Assembly: GCA_017648235.1 (NCBI GenBank)
Contig: JAGCIZ010000216.1
Location: 1-6,830 of the forward strand
Source of the DNA: Paludibacteraceae bacterium
Lineage (GTDB): Bacteria; Bacteroidota; Bacteroidia; Bacteroidales; Paludibacteraceae
Length of the DNA: 6,830 bases
Reading direction: 5' to 3'
Each line of letters starts with the position of its first letter. The first letter of the stretch is position 1. Both the position numbers and the translations under genes were made by a program. The notes beneath the pieces are model-generated. The model worked only from the letters and a program-made list of their open reading frames with translations. It had not been told where the DNA came from and did no database searches. Of this stretch, positions 1 to 6,515 are shown piece after piece.

Positions 1-1
1 G

Positions 2-871
2 AGTATTATAATCAGCATATTGATTGTTGTATTTTTTGCTTTGTGTGCTGTTATTTTTTTCATGTGGAGAAAATATAGAAGCGTAGAAACCGAAATGCAA
101 GAAATTGTAGAGCAAATGACTTATGAAAAAGAGCAATTGGAGGAAGAGTATTCTGATTTATCAATTTTTGAAGGTTACAATTACAAAATTCAAAATGATT
201 CTATTTTGAAACTTCTTGATGCTGAAAAACAACGCACTCAATCGTTACTTCACGAATTAAAAATAACCAAAGCCACTAATGCTCGACGCATTGCGGAACT
301 AAAAAAAGAGTTAGCCTCAGTTAGAAAGGTAATGGTTTACTATGTCAATCAAATTGACTCTCTTAACTCCATCAACAAAACATTGACAAGAGAGAACCAA
401 ACTATCAAAAACAAATACGCAGAAGTTTCTCAACAAGCAGAAAATCTTACTTTAGAAAAAGAGGTGTTAACAAAAAAAGTAGAACTAGCATCAATGTTAG
501 AAGCTAAAAACATTGTCGTTACCACTTTAAACGCAAATGAGAAAAAGACCTCAAGATTAAAGAAAATATCGCTGATAAAAATTGATTTTACACTTTCAAA
601 AAACATCACTACTCCTACGGGATTAAAGAATATTTTCTTGAGAATCACAACGCCCGATGGTTCTGTTTTAACAAAGAGCAAACAAAATACTTTTGAATTT
701 GAAAATCAACAAATAACCTATTCTGCAAAAAAACAAATAGAATATACAGGCGACGAACTTCCAGAAACAATCTATTGGACCGTGGCAGAGGTTCTAACTG
801 TAGGAGACTATAACATTGACATTTTTGTTGACGGCAACTTAATTGGGAGTAAAAGCTTTCATTTAGAATAA
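2..871 (+). CDS. membrane-anchored coiled-coil protein of unknown function, 5' end outside window
   Basis: The reading frame is open to the left edge of the window, so the true start most likely lies upstream. A TTG at 20 is the first possible start inside, but the codons before it are also hydrophobic and look like part of the same membrane helix. Counting from that TTG, residues 1-15 finish one transmembrane segment, followed by a basic MWRKYR stretch, which suggests that the rest faces the cytoplasm. Residues about 21-160 are rich in E, K, Q and L and look like a long coiled coil. Residues about 183-283 change to a beta-rich domain with alternating hydrophobic residues, including LRITTPDGSVL and a closing NIDIFVDGNLIGSKSF. 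I have the impression of similar C-terminal domains in unnamed Bacteroidota proteins, often labelled SMC-like only because of the coiled coil. No catalytic motif is visible. Function unknown; that it is a real gene is nearly certain. Confidence 0.85.
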   Translation, partial: SIIISILIVVFFALCAVIFFMWRKYRSVETEMQEIVEQMTYEKEQLEEEYSDLSIFEGYNYKIQNDSILKLLDAEKQRTQSLLHELKITKATNARRIAELKKELASVRKVMVYYVNQIDSLNSINKTLTRENQTIKNKYAEVSQQAENLTLEKEVLTKKVELASMLEAKNIVVTTLNANEKKTSRLKKISLIKIDFTLSKNITTPTGLKNIFLRITTPDGSVLTKSKQNTFEFENQQITYSAKKQIEYTGDELPETIYWTVAEVLTVGDYNIDIFVDGNLIGSKSFHLE

Positions 872-919
872 GTTTCACTTTTTTTGAATTATTTTAACTC
901 AAAACTTATTTGAATTTTA

Positions 920-927
920 TACCTTTG
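920..927 (+). promoter_or_regulatory. -7 element of a Bacteroidota-type promoter for the NfnAB-like gene
   Basis: TACCTTTG matches the Bacteroidota -7 consensus TAnnTTTG exactly. Transcription would begin near 931-932, giving a leader of about 31 bases before the ATG at 963. No TTG stands 19-23 bases upstream, so the -33 part is weak or absent. The position in the 91-base gap after the previous stop supports it as the start of the transcript that carries the downstream genes. Confidence 0.6.
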
Positions 928-962
928 CGCAATTTTTGAAAGACATCATAATTTTATAAAAA

Positions 963-3314
963 ATGAATAAAATTGTATATAAAGAACATTTCTCTGAAAA
1001 TGTAGTTTTGCTTGAAATTGAAGCTCCTTTAATTGCAAAAGCACGTAAAGCTGGGCATTTTGTTATCATCCGTTTGGAAGAAGGTGGCGAAAGAATTCCT
1101 TTGACTATTGCAAAAGCTGACACAACAAAAGGTACAATTACACTTGTTGTGCAAAAAATTGGACTTTCGTCAACAAAACTTTGCAACCTAAACGAAGGCG
1201 ATTTTATTGCTGACGTAGTTGGTCCACTAGGAAAAGCGACTCATATCAAAAATTTTGGGACAGTAATTTGTGCTGGAGGTGGAGTAGGTGTTGCCCCTAT
1301 GTTGCCTATCATTCAAGCTTTAAAAGCTGCAGGAAATCGCGTTATTTCAGTATTAGCAGGACGTAGTAAAGAACTTATCATTCTAGAAGAAGAAGTAAGA
1401 AAATCATCGGACGATGTCATTATTATGACTGATGATGGATCCTACGGAAATAAAGGTCTTGTAACTGAAGGAATTGAGTCAGTAATTAAACGCGAAAAAG
1501 TGGATAAATGTTTCGCTATTGGCCCTGCCATAATGATGAAGTTCTGTTGTTTATTGACTAAAAAATACGAAATCCCAACTGACGTGTCACTTAACACTAT
1601 TATGGTTGACGGTACTGGCATGTGTGGTGCGTGTCGTGTTACTGTTGGTGGCAAAACTAAATTCGTTTGTGTTGATGGTCCTGAGTTTGATGGACACGAA
1701 GTTGACTTTGATGAAATGCTTAAACGTATGGGAGCATTCAAAGAAACTGAAATTGCAGAAATGCAAAAACTTACCCAAACAATAGAGAAAGAAGCAAAAA
1801 CCATTGAAGAAACAACCGCCTCAAACTGTTGCGCTCAAACAGATGAAGAACCTGTGGAATCATTGATTGACAGAAATTCTCCTTGGCGCGAAGAACTTAG
1901 AAAAAGTATTAAACCCAAAGAACGCGCTCAAATCGAACGTTCGGCTATGCCAGAACTTGATGCCGAATATCGTTCTCACAGCAGAAAAGAGGAAGTTAAT
2001 AAAGGTTATACAGAAGAAATGGCTTTGCTCGAAGCAAAACGTTGTCTTGACTGCGTAAATCCTGCTTGTATGCAAGGTTGCCCTGTTAGCATCAACATTC
2101 CTTCTTTTATCAAAAACATTGAGCGTGGTGAATTCCTAAAAGCAGCACAAGTACTTAAAATGACAAGTGCTTTACCTGCAGTTTGTGGACGTGTTTGTCC
2201 TCAAGAAAAACAATGCGAAGCACAATGTATTCACCTTAAAATGGGACATCCTGCGGTTGCTATTGGTAACTTGGAACGTTTTGCTGCCGATTACGAAAGA
2301 GAAAGCGGACAAATCTCAATTCCTAAAATTTCAGAAAAGAACGGGATAAAAATCGGTGTTATTGGCTCTGGTCCTGCAGGATTGTCTTTTGCTGGAGACA
2401 TGGCAAAATTAGGTTACGAAGTAACTGTATTTGAGGCATTGCACGAAATTGGTGGTGTTTTGAAATATGGTATTCCAGAATTCCGTTTACCAAATAAAAT
2501 TGTTGATGTCGAAATCAAGAACCTTGAGAAAATGGGTGTTACATTCATCAAAGACTGTGTTGTTGGAAAAACAATTTCTGTTGATGAACTAAAAGAAGAA
2601 GGTTTCAAAGGAATTTTTGTTGCATCAGGAGCTGGTCTTCCTAACTTTATGAATATTCCAGGAGAAAACTTCATCAACATACTTTCATCAAATGAATACT
2701 TAACTCGTGTAAATTTGATGGATGCTGCAGAAAAATCTTCTGATACTCCTGTTCCTTTTGGAAAAAACGTAGCTGTAATTGGAGGAGGAAACACTGCAAT
2801 GGATTCAGTTCGTACAGCAAAACGATTAGGAGCAGAAAGAGCAATGATCATTTACCGTCGTTCTGAAGACGAAATGCCAGCTCGTTTGGAAGAGGTAAAA
2901 CATGCGAAAGAAGAAGGTGTTGAATTCTTAACTTTGCACAATCCGATAGAATACAAAGCTGACGAAAAAGGTCGTGTTTCTCAAATTGTATTGCAAAAAA
3001 TGGAACTTGGCGAACCTGATGCTTCAGGGAGAAGAAGTCCTGTTGCCATTGAAGGTGCAATAGAAACTATTGATATCGACTTGGCTATTGTCAGCATTGG
3101 TGTTTCACCTAACCCAATAGTTCCAAGTTCGATTTCTGGTCTAGAAATGGGCAGAAAAGGTACTATTGCTGTAGATGAAACTATGCAATCTTCGATTGAT
3201 ATGATTTATGCAGGAGGAGATATCGTTAGAGGAGGAGCAACCGTAATTCTAGCAATGGGCGACGGAAGAAAAGCTGCTGCTGAAATGCACAAAAAAATTT
3301 CAGAGAGAAAATAA
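963..3314 (+). CDS. fused NfnA-NfnB-type FAD/iron-sulfur NAD(P) oxidoreductase (DHODH-B NAD-binding subunit / glutamate synthase small subunit-like)
   Basis: This 783-residue protein joins two subunits that are separate in many bacteria. Residues 1-260 resemble NfnA/PyrK: an FAD-binding barrel with RIPLTI at 44-49, an NAD-binding glycine motif GGGVGVAP at 105-112, and a [2Fe-2S] site made of D216, C221, C224 and C236. An Asp in place of the first Cys is a known feature of NfnA. A linker (about 262-305) leads to an NfnB/GltD-like half: cysteines C361, C364, C369, C373, C408, C412, C418 and C422 for two [4Fe-4S] clusters, an FAD Rossmann motif GSGPAG at 468-473, an NADPH motif GGGNTAMD at 607-614 followed by RRS at 632-634, and the closing FAD contact AGGD at 750-753. 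Known NfnAB enzymes couple NADH, NADPH and ferredoxin by flavin bifurcation in the cytoplasm; that role here is inferred. No glutamate synthase large subunit is adjacent, so a GOGAT role is less likely. Sulfide dehydrogenase (SudAB) is a close alternative name. Confidence 0.93.
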   Translation: MNKIVYKEHFSENVVLLEIEAPLIAKARKAGHFVIIRLEEGGERIPLTIAKADTTKGTITLVVQKIGLSSTKLCNLNEGDFIADVVGPLGKATHIKNFGTVICAGGGVGVAPMLPIIQALKAAGNRVISVLAGRSKELIILEEEVRKSSDDVIIMTDDGSYGNKGLVTEGIESVIKREKVDKCFAIGPAIMMKFCCLLTKKYEIPTDVSLNTIMVDGTGMCGACRVTVGGKTKFVCVDGPEFDGHEVDFDEMLKRMGAFKETEIAEMQKLTQTIEKEAKTIEETTASNCCAQTDEEPVESLIDRNSPWREELRKSIKPKERAQIERSAMPELDAEYRSHSRKEEVNKGYTEEMALLEAKRCLDCVNPACMQGCPVSINIPSFIKNIERGEFLKAAQVLKMTSALPAVCGRVCPQEKQCEAQCIHLKMGHPAVAIGNLERFAADYERESGQISIPKISEKNGIKIGVIGSGPAGLSFAGDMAKLGYEVTVFEALHEIGGVLKYGIPEFRLPNKIVDVEIKNLEKMGVTFIKDCVVGKTISVDELKEEGFKGIFVASGAGLPNFMNIPGENFINILSSNEYLTRVNLMDAAEKSSDTPVPFGKNVAVIGGGNTAMDSVRTAKRLGAERAMIIYRRSEDEMPARLEEVKHAKEEGVEFLTLHNPIEYKADEKGRVSQIVLQKMELGEPDASGRRSPVAIEGAIETIDIDLAIVSIGVSPNPIVPSSISGLEMGRKGTIAVDETMQSSIDMIYAGGDIVRGGATVILAMGDGRKAAAEMHKKISERK

Positions 3315-3323
3315 GACTAAAGA

Positions 3324-3866
3324 ATGACAAATAGAGTTTTAAGCTCATTGATACAAAGAGTTTGGCAAATAACAACTTCGCCAAATACAGAATGGAACAA
3401 AATATCCGAAGAACAGAAACCTGTTTTTCGGACATTTGTTTTTCCCTACATTACAATATGTTGTATTGTTGCTTTTTGGGGATTTCTACTTGATTCTCTT
3501 GATTTTGTTTCTGCTTTATTCAAAACATTATTTCTGTTTCTATCAATGTTAGGTTCTGTTTGTATTGTTTGGAAAACAGATTGCTTCATAAAAAACGATA
3601 ATATCAATATCAAGAGAAACAACATACTACAACTTGTTGTATATAGTTTTGTCCCTAATTTTCTACTACAAACACTGATGAGTTTTGTCCCTCTAATGTT
3701 TTTCTTAAAAATTTTAGCTCTCTACCCCGCTTATGTTTTTATCAAAGGATATGACATATTGGCAGAGGAGAAAAAAGATGACACTTTGTTCATCATTATT
3801 AATATAATTTTGATTGTAACCCTTCCTTGGTTGTTGCAATTTATTTGCAATTACATTTGGAAATAA
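3324..3866 (+). CDS. Yip1-family-like integral membrane protein
   Basis: This 180-residue protein starts at an ATG nine bases after the previous stop, so it is probably cotranscribed with the oxidoreductase. An amphipathic N-terminal stretch contains a TTSPNTEWNKI segment (17-27); a 'P-x-x-x-W-x-x-I' signature before the first helix is typical of bacterial Yip1-domain (DUF1282-like) proteins. About five hydrophobic helices follow, near residues 36-56, 61-83, 101-121, 123-140 and 155-178. The loop at 84-100 is polar (KNDNINIKRNN), as is 143-154 (DILAEEKKDD). There is no signal peptide and no catalytic motif. The biochemical role of bacterial Yip1-like proteins is not settled. The link to the redox enzyme rests on spacing only. 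The family call is from the N-terminal signature and topology, so it is moderately sure. Confidence 0.78.
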   Translation: MTNRVLSSLIQRVWQITTSPNTEWNKISEEQKPVFRTFVFPYITICCIVAFWGFLLDSLDFVSALFKTLFLFLSMLGSVCIVWKTDCFIKNDNINIKRNNILQLVVYSFVPNFLLQTLMSFVPLMFFLKILALYPAYVFIKGYDILAEEKKDDTLFIIINIILIVTLPWLLQFICNYIWK

Positions 3867-3886
3867 AAAATCAAACAATATATTTT
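3856..3886 (+). promoter_or_regulatory. possible weak promoter for rsfS-ftsH
   Basis: TTTG at 3856-3859 is followed after 19 bases by TATATTTT at 3879-3886, one mismatch from the Bacteroidota -7 consensus TAnnTTTG. The first element lies inside the end of the preceding gene. Transcription would start near 3890, about 25 bases before the rsfS ATG. AT-rich DNA produces such matches by chance, so this is only a candidate; read-through from upstream is the alternative. Confidence 0.3.
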
Positions 3887-3915
3887 TCTCAAAAAAAGCA
3901 CTTTATAAAAAAAAT

Positions 3916-4269
3916 ATGACAACAGAAGAATTATTGACATCTATCATTGCTGGCCTTCAGGAACTTAAAGCAAAAAAAATCGTTATAATCAATTTACAAG
4001 AAATCTGTTCAGAATGCGATTATTTTGTCATTTGCGAAGGTAATTCATCTACCCATACATCTTCAATCGCATTAGGTGCAAAAAATTTTGTGTTAAAAAA
4101 CACTAAAACAAAACCTTTTTCTGTCGACGGAGAGGACAATGGCATTTGGATTGCTATGGACTACGGAGAAATTATCGTACACGTTTTTCAACAAGAAGCT
4201 CGCGAATTTTACGATATCGAACACCTTTGGGGAGATGCAAAACTGACAGAAATTCAAGATATTGATTAA
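3916..4269 (+). CDS. rsfS: ribosome silencing factor RsfS (YbeB/Iojap family)
   Basis: RsfS binds protein L14 (uL14) of the large ribosomal subunit and blocks joining with the small subunit, lowering translation when nutrients are scarce. The 117-residue length is normal for the family. The family core is clear: CDYFVICEGNSSTH at 34-47 (usually a D-Y-F/M-V/I-I-C-x-G-x-S form), VDGEDNGIWIAMDYGEIIVHV at 70-90, and EAREFYDIEHLWGDA at 94-108, matching the usual 'WI-x-x-D-x-G-x-x-x-VH-x-F-x-x-x-x-R-x-Y-x-x-E-x-LW'. The ATG at 3916 follows an A-rich leader without a Shine-Dalgarno sequence, as is normal in Bacteroidota. It sits 11 bases before ftsH; rsfS next to ftsH is a familiar arrangement in this phylum. 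No key family residue appears to be missing. Confidence 0.95.
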   Translation: MTTEELLTSIIAGLQELKAKKIVIINLQEICSECDYFVICEGNSSTHTSSIALGAKNFVLKNTKTKPFSVDGEDNGIWIAMDYGEIIVHVFQQEAREFYDIEHLWGDAKLTEIQDID

Positions 4270-4280
4270 AAAACTTTTTT

Positions 4281-6224
4281 ATGAACGAAAAAAACAACAA
4301 ACTACCTAACAACAATAACAAAAAGGGATTTAAACCAAAATTCAACTTCTATTGGATTTATGCACTAATAGGGTTATTTTTTGTGGCTTCATACTTTTTT
4401 GACAGCCAAACTGCAACAAAAAAAGTATCATACTCAAAGTTTGAAGATATGATCGTAAATGATTGTGTCGACAAAATTGTTGTATTCTCAAACAAAAAAC
4501 AACTGAATGCCGAAATTAAGCAAAATTGCGTAAACGACATTTTTGGCAATGACATAGATACTGCATCAATGGGAAAACCTATCGTTGAGGTTGAAATTCC
4601 ATCGGTAGAAGAATTCGACAAAATGATTGCTCGATACAAAGCCGAAAATATTTACAATGGAGAATACGGATACGAACAAAGTCGTGACTACGAAAATATA
4701 CTATGGTCAGTTTTACCCATTATATTTATGATTTTTATCGTCAGTATGATGTTCCGCGGCATGAGAGGCGGTCCTGGAGGGGTTTTCAGTGTTGGAAAAT
4801 CTCAAGCAAAGCAGTACGACAAAGGAAACCCTGAAAAAGTCACATTCAAAGATGTTGCAGGTCTCGAAGGAGCGAAACAAGAAGTTGAAGAAATTGTTTC
4901 TTTCTTGAAAAATCCTGAGAAATACAAGAAATTAGGAGGAAAAATTCCAAAAGGCGCACTTCTCGTTGGCCCTCCTGGAACAGGAAAAACTCTTTTAGCT
5001 AAAGCTGTAGCAGGAGAAGCAAACGTTCCTTTCTTTTCGATGTCAGGTTCTGATTTTGTAGAAATGTTTGTTGGTGTAGGCGCAAGTCGAGTACGTGATC
5101 TTTTCCGCCAAGCCAAAGAGAAATCTCCTTGTATTATTTTCATTGATGAGATTTATGCCATTGTTCGTGCAAGAGGTAAAAGTTTGAACCACAACGGAAA
5201 TGACGAGCGCGAAAACACCCTTAACCAATTACTTGCCGAAATGGATGGTTTTGGAACAAATAGCGGAGTAATTATTCTTGCTGCAACAAACCGTGCAAAT
5301 ATTTTGGATAAAGCTCTACTTCGAGCGGGTCGTTTCGATAGACAAATTCACGTAGAATTGCCCAATTTGAACGAAAGAAAAGAAATTTTCAAAGTACATC
5401 TTTCACCTATCAAAACCGACGATAGTTTGGACATTGACTTTTTAGCAAGACAAACGCCAGGATTTTCAGGAGCCGAAATTGCAAACGTTTGTAACGAAGC
5501 TGCGCTTATTGCTGCTCGTAACAATAAAGATGTTGTGCAAAAAGAAGATTTCTTAGCTTCTGTAGATCGAATTATTGGTGGATTGGAAAAGAAATCTAAA
5601 TTCATCACTTCCGAAGAAAAAAAATCAATTGCTTACCACGAAGCAGGTCATGCCACAATAAGTTGGATGCTTGAACATGCAAATCCTCTAGTGAAAGTAA
5701 CCATTGTTCCCCGAGGAGAAGCTCTTGGTGCTGCTTGGTACTTGCCAGAAGAGCGCCAACTAACCACCAAAGAACATCTTCTCGACGAAATGTGCGCAAC
5801 ACTTGGAGGTAGAGCGGCCGAACAACTTTTCTTTTCCACAAGTTCTACTGGAGCAATCAATGACTTGGAACGTGTTACAAAACGTGCGTATGCTATGGTT
5901 GCTTATTACGGAATGAGTGAAAAAATAGCAAACATGAGTTATTTTGATTCATCAGGAAATGAATATGGCTTCTCCAAACCATATAGCGAAAAAACCGCTG
6001 AAGCTATAGATATTGAAGCGAAAGCTATTGTAAAAGAGCAATTTGATAGAGCAATGAATATTCTCGAAAAATACCGCGAAGAGCACCATCAGTTGGCTCA
6101 ATTGCTTATTGAAAAAGAGGTTATTTTTGCTGAAGATTTGGAAAAAATCTTTGGAGAACGCCCATGGAAATCACGCACAGAAGAGATTTTGGAAACAGAA
6201 GATTCTAACAATAAAGAAGAATAG
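4281..6224 (+). CDS. ftsH: ATP-dependent membrane zinc metalloprotease FtsH
   Basis: FtsH forms membrane hexamers that unfold and degrade damaged membrane proteins and short-lived regulators. The 647-residue protein has an N-rich cytoplasmic tip (1-20), a first membrane helix near 22-40, a periplasmic domain (about 41-138), a second helix near 140-158 and a glycine-rich linker. The AAA+ module has Walker A GPPGTGKT at 230-237, the pore loop MFVG at 262-265, Walker B IIFIDE at 285-290, and arginine-finger residues R348 and R351 in LLRAGRFDRQ. The protease module has the zinc motif HEAGH at 453-457, with E454 catalytic and D528 (in GAINDLE) as the expected third zinc ligand. Two usually conserved ATPase positions differ: the segment after Walker B reads DEIYAIVR instead of the usual DEIDAVGR, and NRANILD replaces NRxDxLD. 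The length is ordinary. It is transcribed with rsfS, and a hairpin terminator follows 16 bases after the stop. Identity is certain; full ATPase activity is likely but untested because of the substitutions. Confidence 0.97.
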   Translation: MNEKNNKLPNNNNKKGFKPKFNFYWIYALIGLFFVASYFFDSQTATKKVSYSKFEDMIVNDCVDKIVVFSNKKQLNAEIKQNCVNDIFGNDIDTASMGKPIVEVEIPSVEEFDKMIARYKAENIYNGEYGYEQSRDYENILWSVLPIIFMIFIVSMMFRGMRGGPGGVFSVGKSQAKQYDKGNPEKVTFKDVAGLEGAKQEVEEIVSFLKNPEKYKKLGGKIPKGALLVGPPGTGKTLLAKAVAGEANVPFFSMSGSDFVEMFVGVGASRVRDLFRQAKEKSPCIIFIDEIYAIVRARGKSLNHNGNDERENTLNQLLAEMDGFGTNSGVIILAATNRANILDKALLRAGRFDRQIHVELPNLNERKEIFKVHLSPIKTDDSLDIDFLARQTPGFSGAEIANVCNEAALIAARNNKDVVQKEDFLASVDRIIGGLEKKSKFITSEEKKSIAYHEAGHATISWMLEHANPLVKVTIVPRGEALGAAWYLPEERQLTTKEHLLDEMCATLGGRAAEQLFFSTSSTGAINDLERVTKRAYAMVAYYGMSEKIANMSYFDSSGNEYGFSKPYSEKTAEAIDIEAKAIVKEQFDRAMNILEKYREEHHQLAQLLIEKEVIFAEDLEKIFGERPWKSRTEEILETEDSNNKEE

Positions 6225-6240
6225 TCCTTGATAGAACAAA

Positions 6241-6279
6241 CAAAAAAAGAACAACTATGACAGAGTTGTCCTTTTTTTG
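6241..6279. terminator. bidirectional hairpin terminator between ftsH and tRNA-Gln
   Basis: Arms 6241-6256 and 6264-6279 form a 16-bp stem around a 7-base loop (6257-6263). The stem base is seven A's opposite seven T's, so RNA from either strand ends in a hairpin followed by a U tract. This fits the convergent layout: ftsH stops at 6224 and the tRNA 3' end is at 6280, directly against the stem. On the + strand there is one A-C mismatch (6250/6270); in - strand RNA the same position is a G-U wobble, so the tRNA-side hairpin is fully paired. Confidence 0.85.
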
Positions 6280-6350
6280 TTGTCTTACCTGGATTCGAAC
6301 CAAGACAGGCAGAACCAAAAACTGCAGTGCTACCATTACACCATAAGACA
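6280..6350 (-). tRNA. tRNA-Gln, anticodon TTG
   Basis: The - strand folds as a 71-base cloverleaf. The 7-bp acceptor stem pairs TGTCTTA (5') with TAAGACA (3') with A as discriminator; U1-A72 is the weak first pair typical of tRNA-Gln. The D arm is GTGT-AATGGTA-GCAC. The anticodon stem GCAGT/TCTGC holds the loop TTTTGGT, placing anticodon TTG at 6318-6316; the pair closing the loop is a T-T mismatch. The T arm is CTTGG-TTCGAAT-CCAGG. It decodes CAA, and CAG by wobble. The 3' CCA is not encoded (the next bases on this strand are CAA) and must be added by tRNA nucleotidyltransferase. It has its own promoter at 6376-6407 and the terminator at 6241-6279, so it looks like a single-tRNA transcription unit. 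Confidence 0.96.
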
Positions 6351-6353
6351 ATC

Positions 6354-6372
6354 CGCATCTCTCAGAAATGCG
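6354..6372 (-). other. hairpin in the 5' leader of pre-tRNA-Gln
   Basis: Read on the - strand, CGCATTTC (6372-6365) pairs with GAGATGCG (6361-6354) around a TGA triloop: eight pairs, one of them a G-U wobble. Only three bases separate it from the mature tRNA 5' end at 6350. The predicted transcription start (about 6371-6372) falls at its first base, so nearly the whole leader is this hairpin. It could affect RNase P processing or transcript stability; that is inference. Confidence 0.55.
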
Positions 6373-6375
6373 TTG

Positions 6376-6407
6376 CAAAGGTAATGCATTATTTTTTATT
6401 TGTCAAA
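6376..6407 (-). promoter_or_regulatory. Bacteroidota-type promoter for tRNA-Gln
   Basis: On the - strand, TTTG (6407-6404) is followed after 20 bases by TACCTTTG (6383-6376), an exact TAnnTTTG -7 element. Transcription is predicted to start about 4-5 bases later, near 6371-6372, roughly 20 bases before the tRNA. Both elements, their spacing and the distance to the tRNA fit the sigma factor (SigA/RpoD type) consensus of this phylum. Confidence 0.8.
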
Positions 6408-6454
6408 TTTTTCTTTTAGTTTTTTCTTTTATTCTAAAAAAAATATAAACTATA

Positions 6455-6496
6455 GTTAAATAGCAAATTTATAAACTCAGAGATTTGCTATTTAAC
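6455..6496. repeat. perfect 14-bp inverted repeat overlapping the glycosyltransferase promoter
   Basis: GTTAAATAGCAAAT at 6455-6468 is repeated exactly in inverted form as ATTTGCTATTTAAC at 6483-6496, with a 14-base spacer. The right arm contains the -33 TTTG (6484-6487) of the downstream promoter, and the whole repeat lies upstream of the predicted transcription start, so it acts more plausibly as DNA than as RNA. It may be an operator for a dimeric or tetrameric regulator; this is inferred from position only. There is no T tract after it on the + strand, arguing against a terminator for rightward transcripts. Confidence 0.75.
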
Positions 6497-6515
6497 ATAC
6501 GTTGAATTACTTTTG
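6484..6515 (+). promoter_or_regulatory. Bacteroidota-type promoter for the glycosyltransferase gene
   Basis: TTTG at 6484-6487 and TACTTTTG at 6508-6515 match the -33 and -7 consensus with a 20-base spacer, the same spacing as the tRNA-Gln promoter. Transcription should start near 6519-6520. This leaves only about 8 bases before the ATG at 6528 and about 17 before the ATG at 6537, which favours the second ATG as the start codon. Confidence 0.75.

Noticed and set aside
883..916. Direct repeat TTTGAATT (883-890 and 909-916) before the oxidoreductase gene
   Set aside because: Eight AT-rich bases in an AT-rich gap are expected by chance; it does not line up with a promoter spacing.
872..962. Terminator for the first gene
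   Set aside because: There are T tracts but I found no convincing stem next to them; transcription may simply read through or end by another route.
2414..2851. 145-codon open frame on the - strand
   Set aside because: It lies antisense to the conserved NfnB-like half; length is due to codon bias in the real gene, with no recognisable protein features.
6098..6358. Open reading frame of 86 codons on the - strand covering the end of ftsH and the tRNA
   Set aside because: It runs through the tRNA-Gln gene, the terminator hairpin and antisense to ftsH; its sequence is explained by those features.
6452..6499. Inverted repeat as a miniature transposon, with flanking ATA on both sides
   Set aside because: The unit is only 42 bases, the flanking triplet is trivial in this composition, and no other copy is visible in the window.
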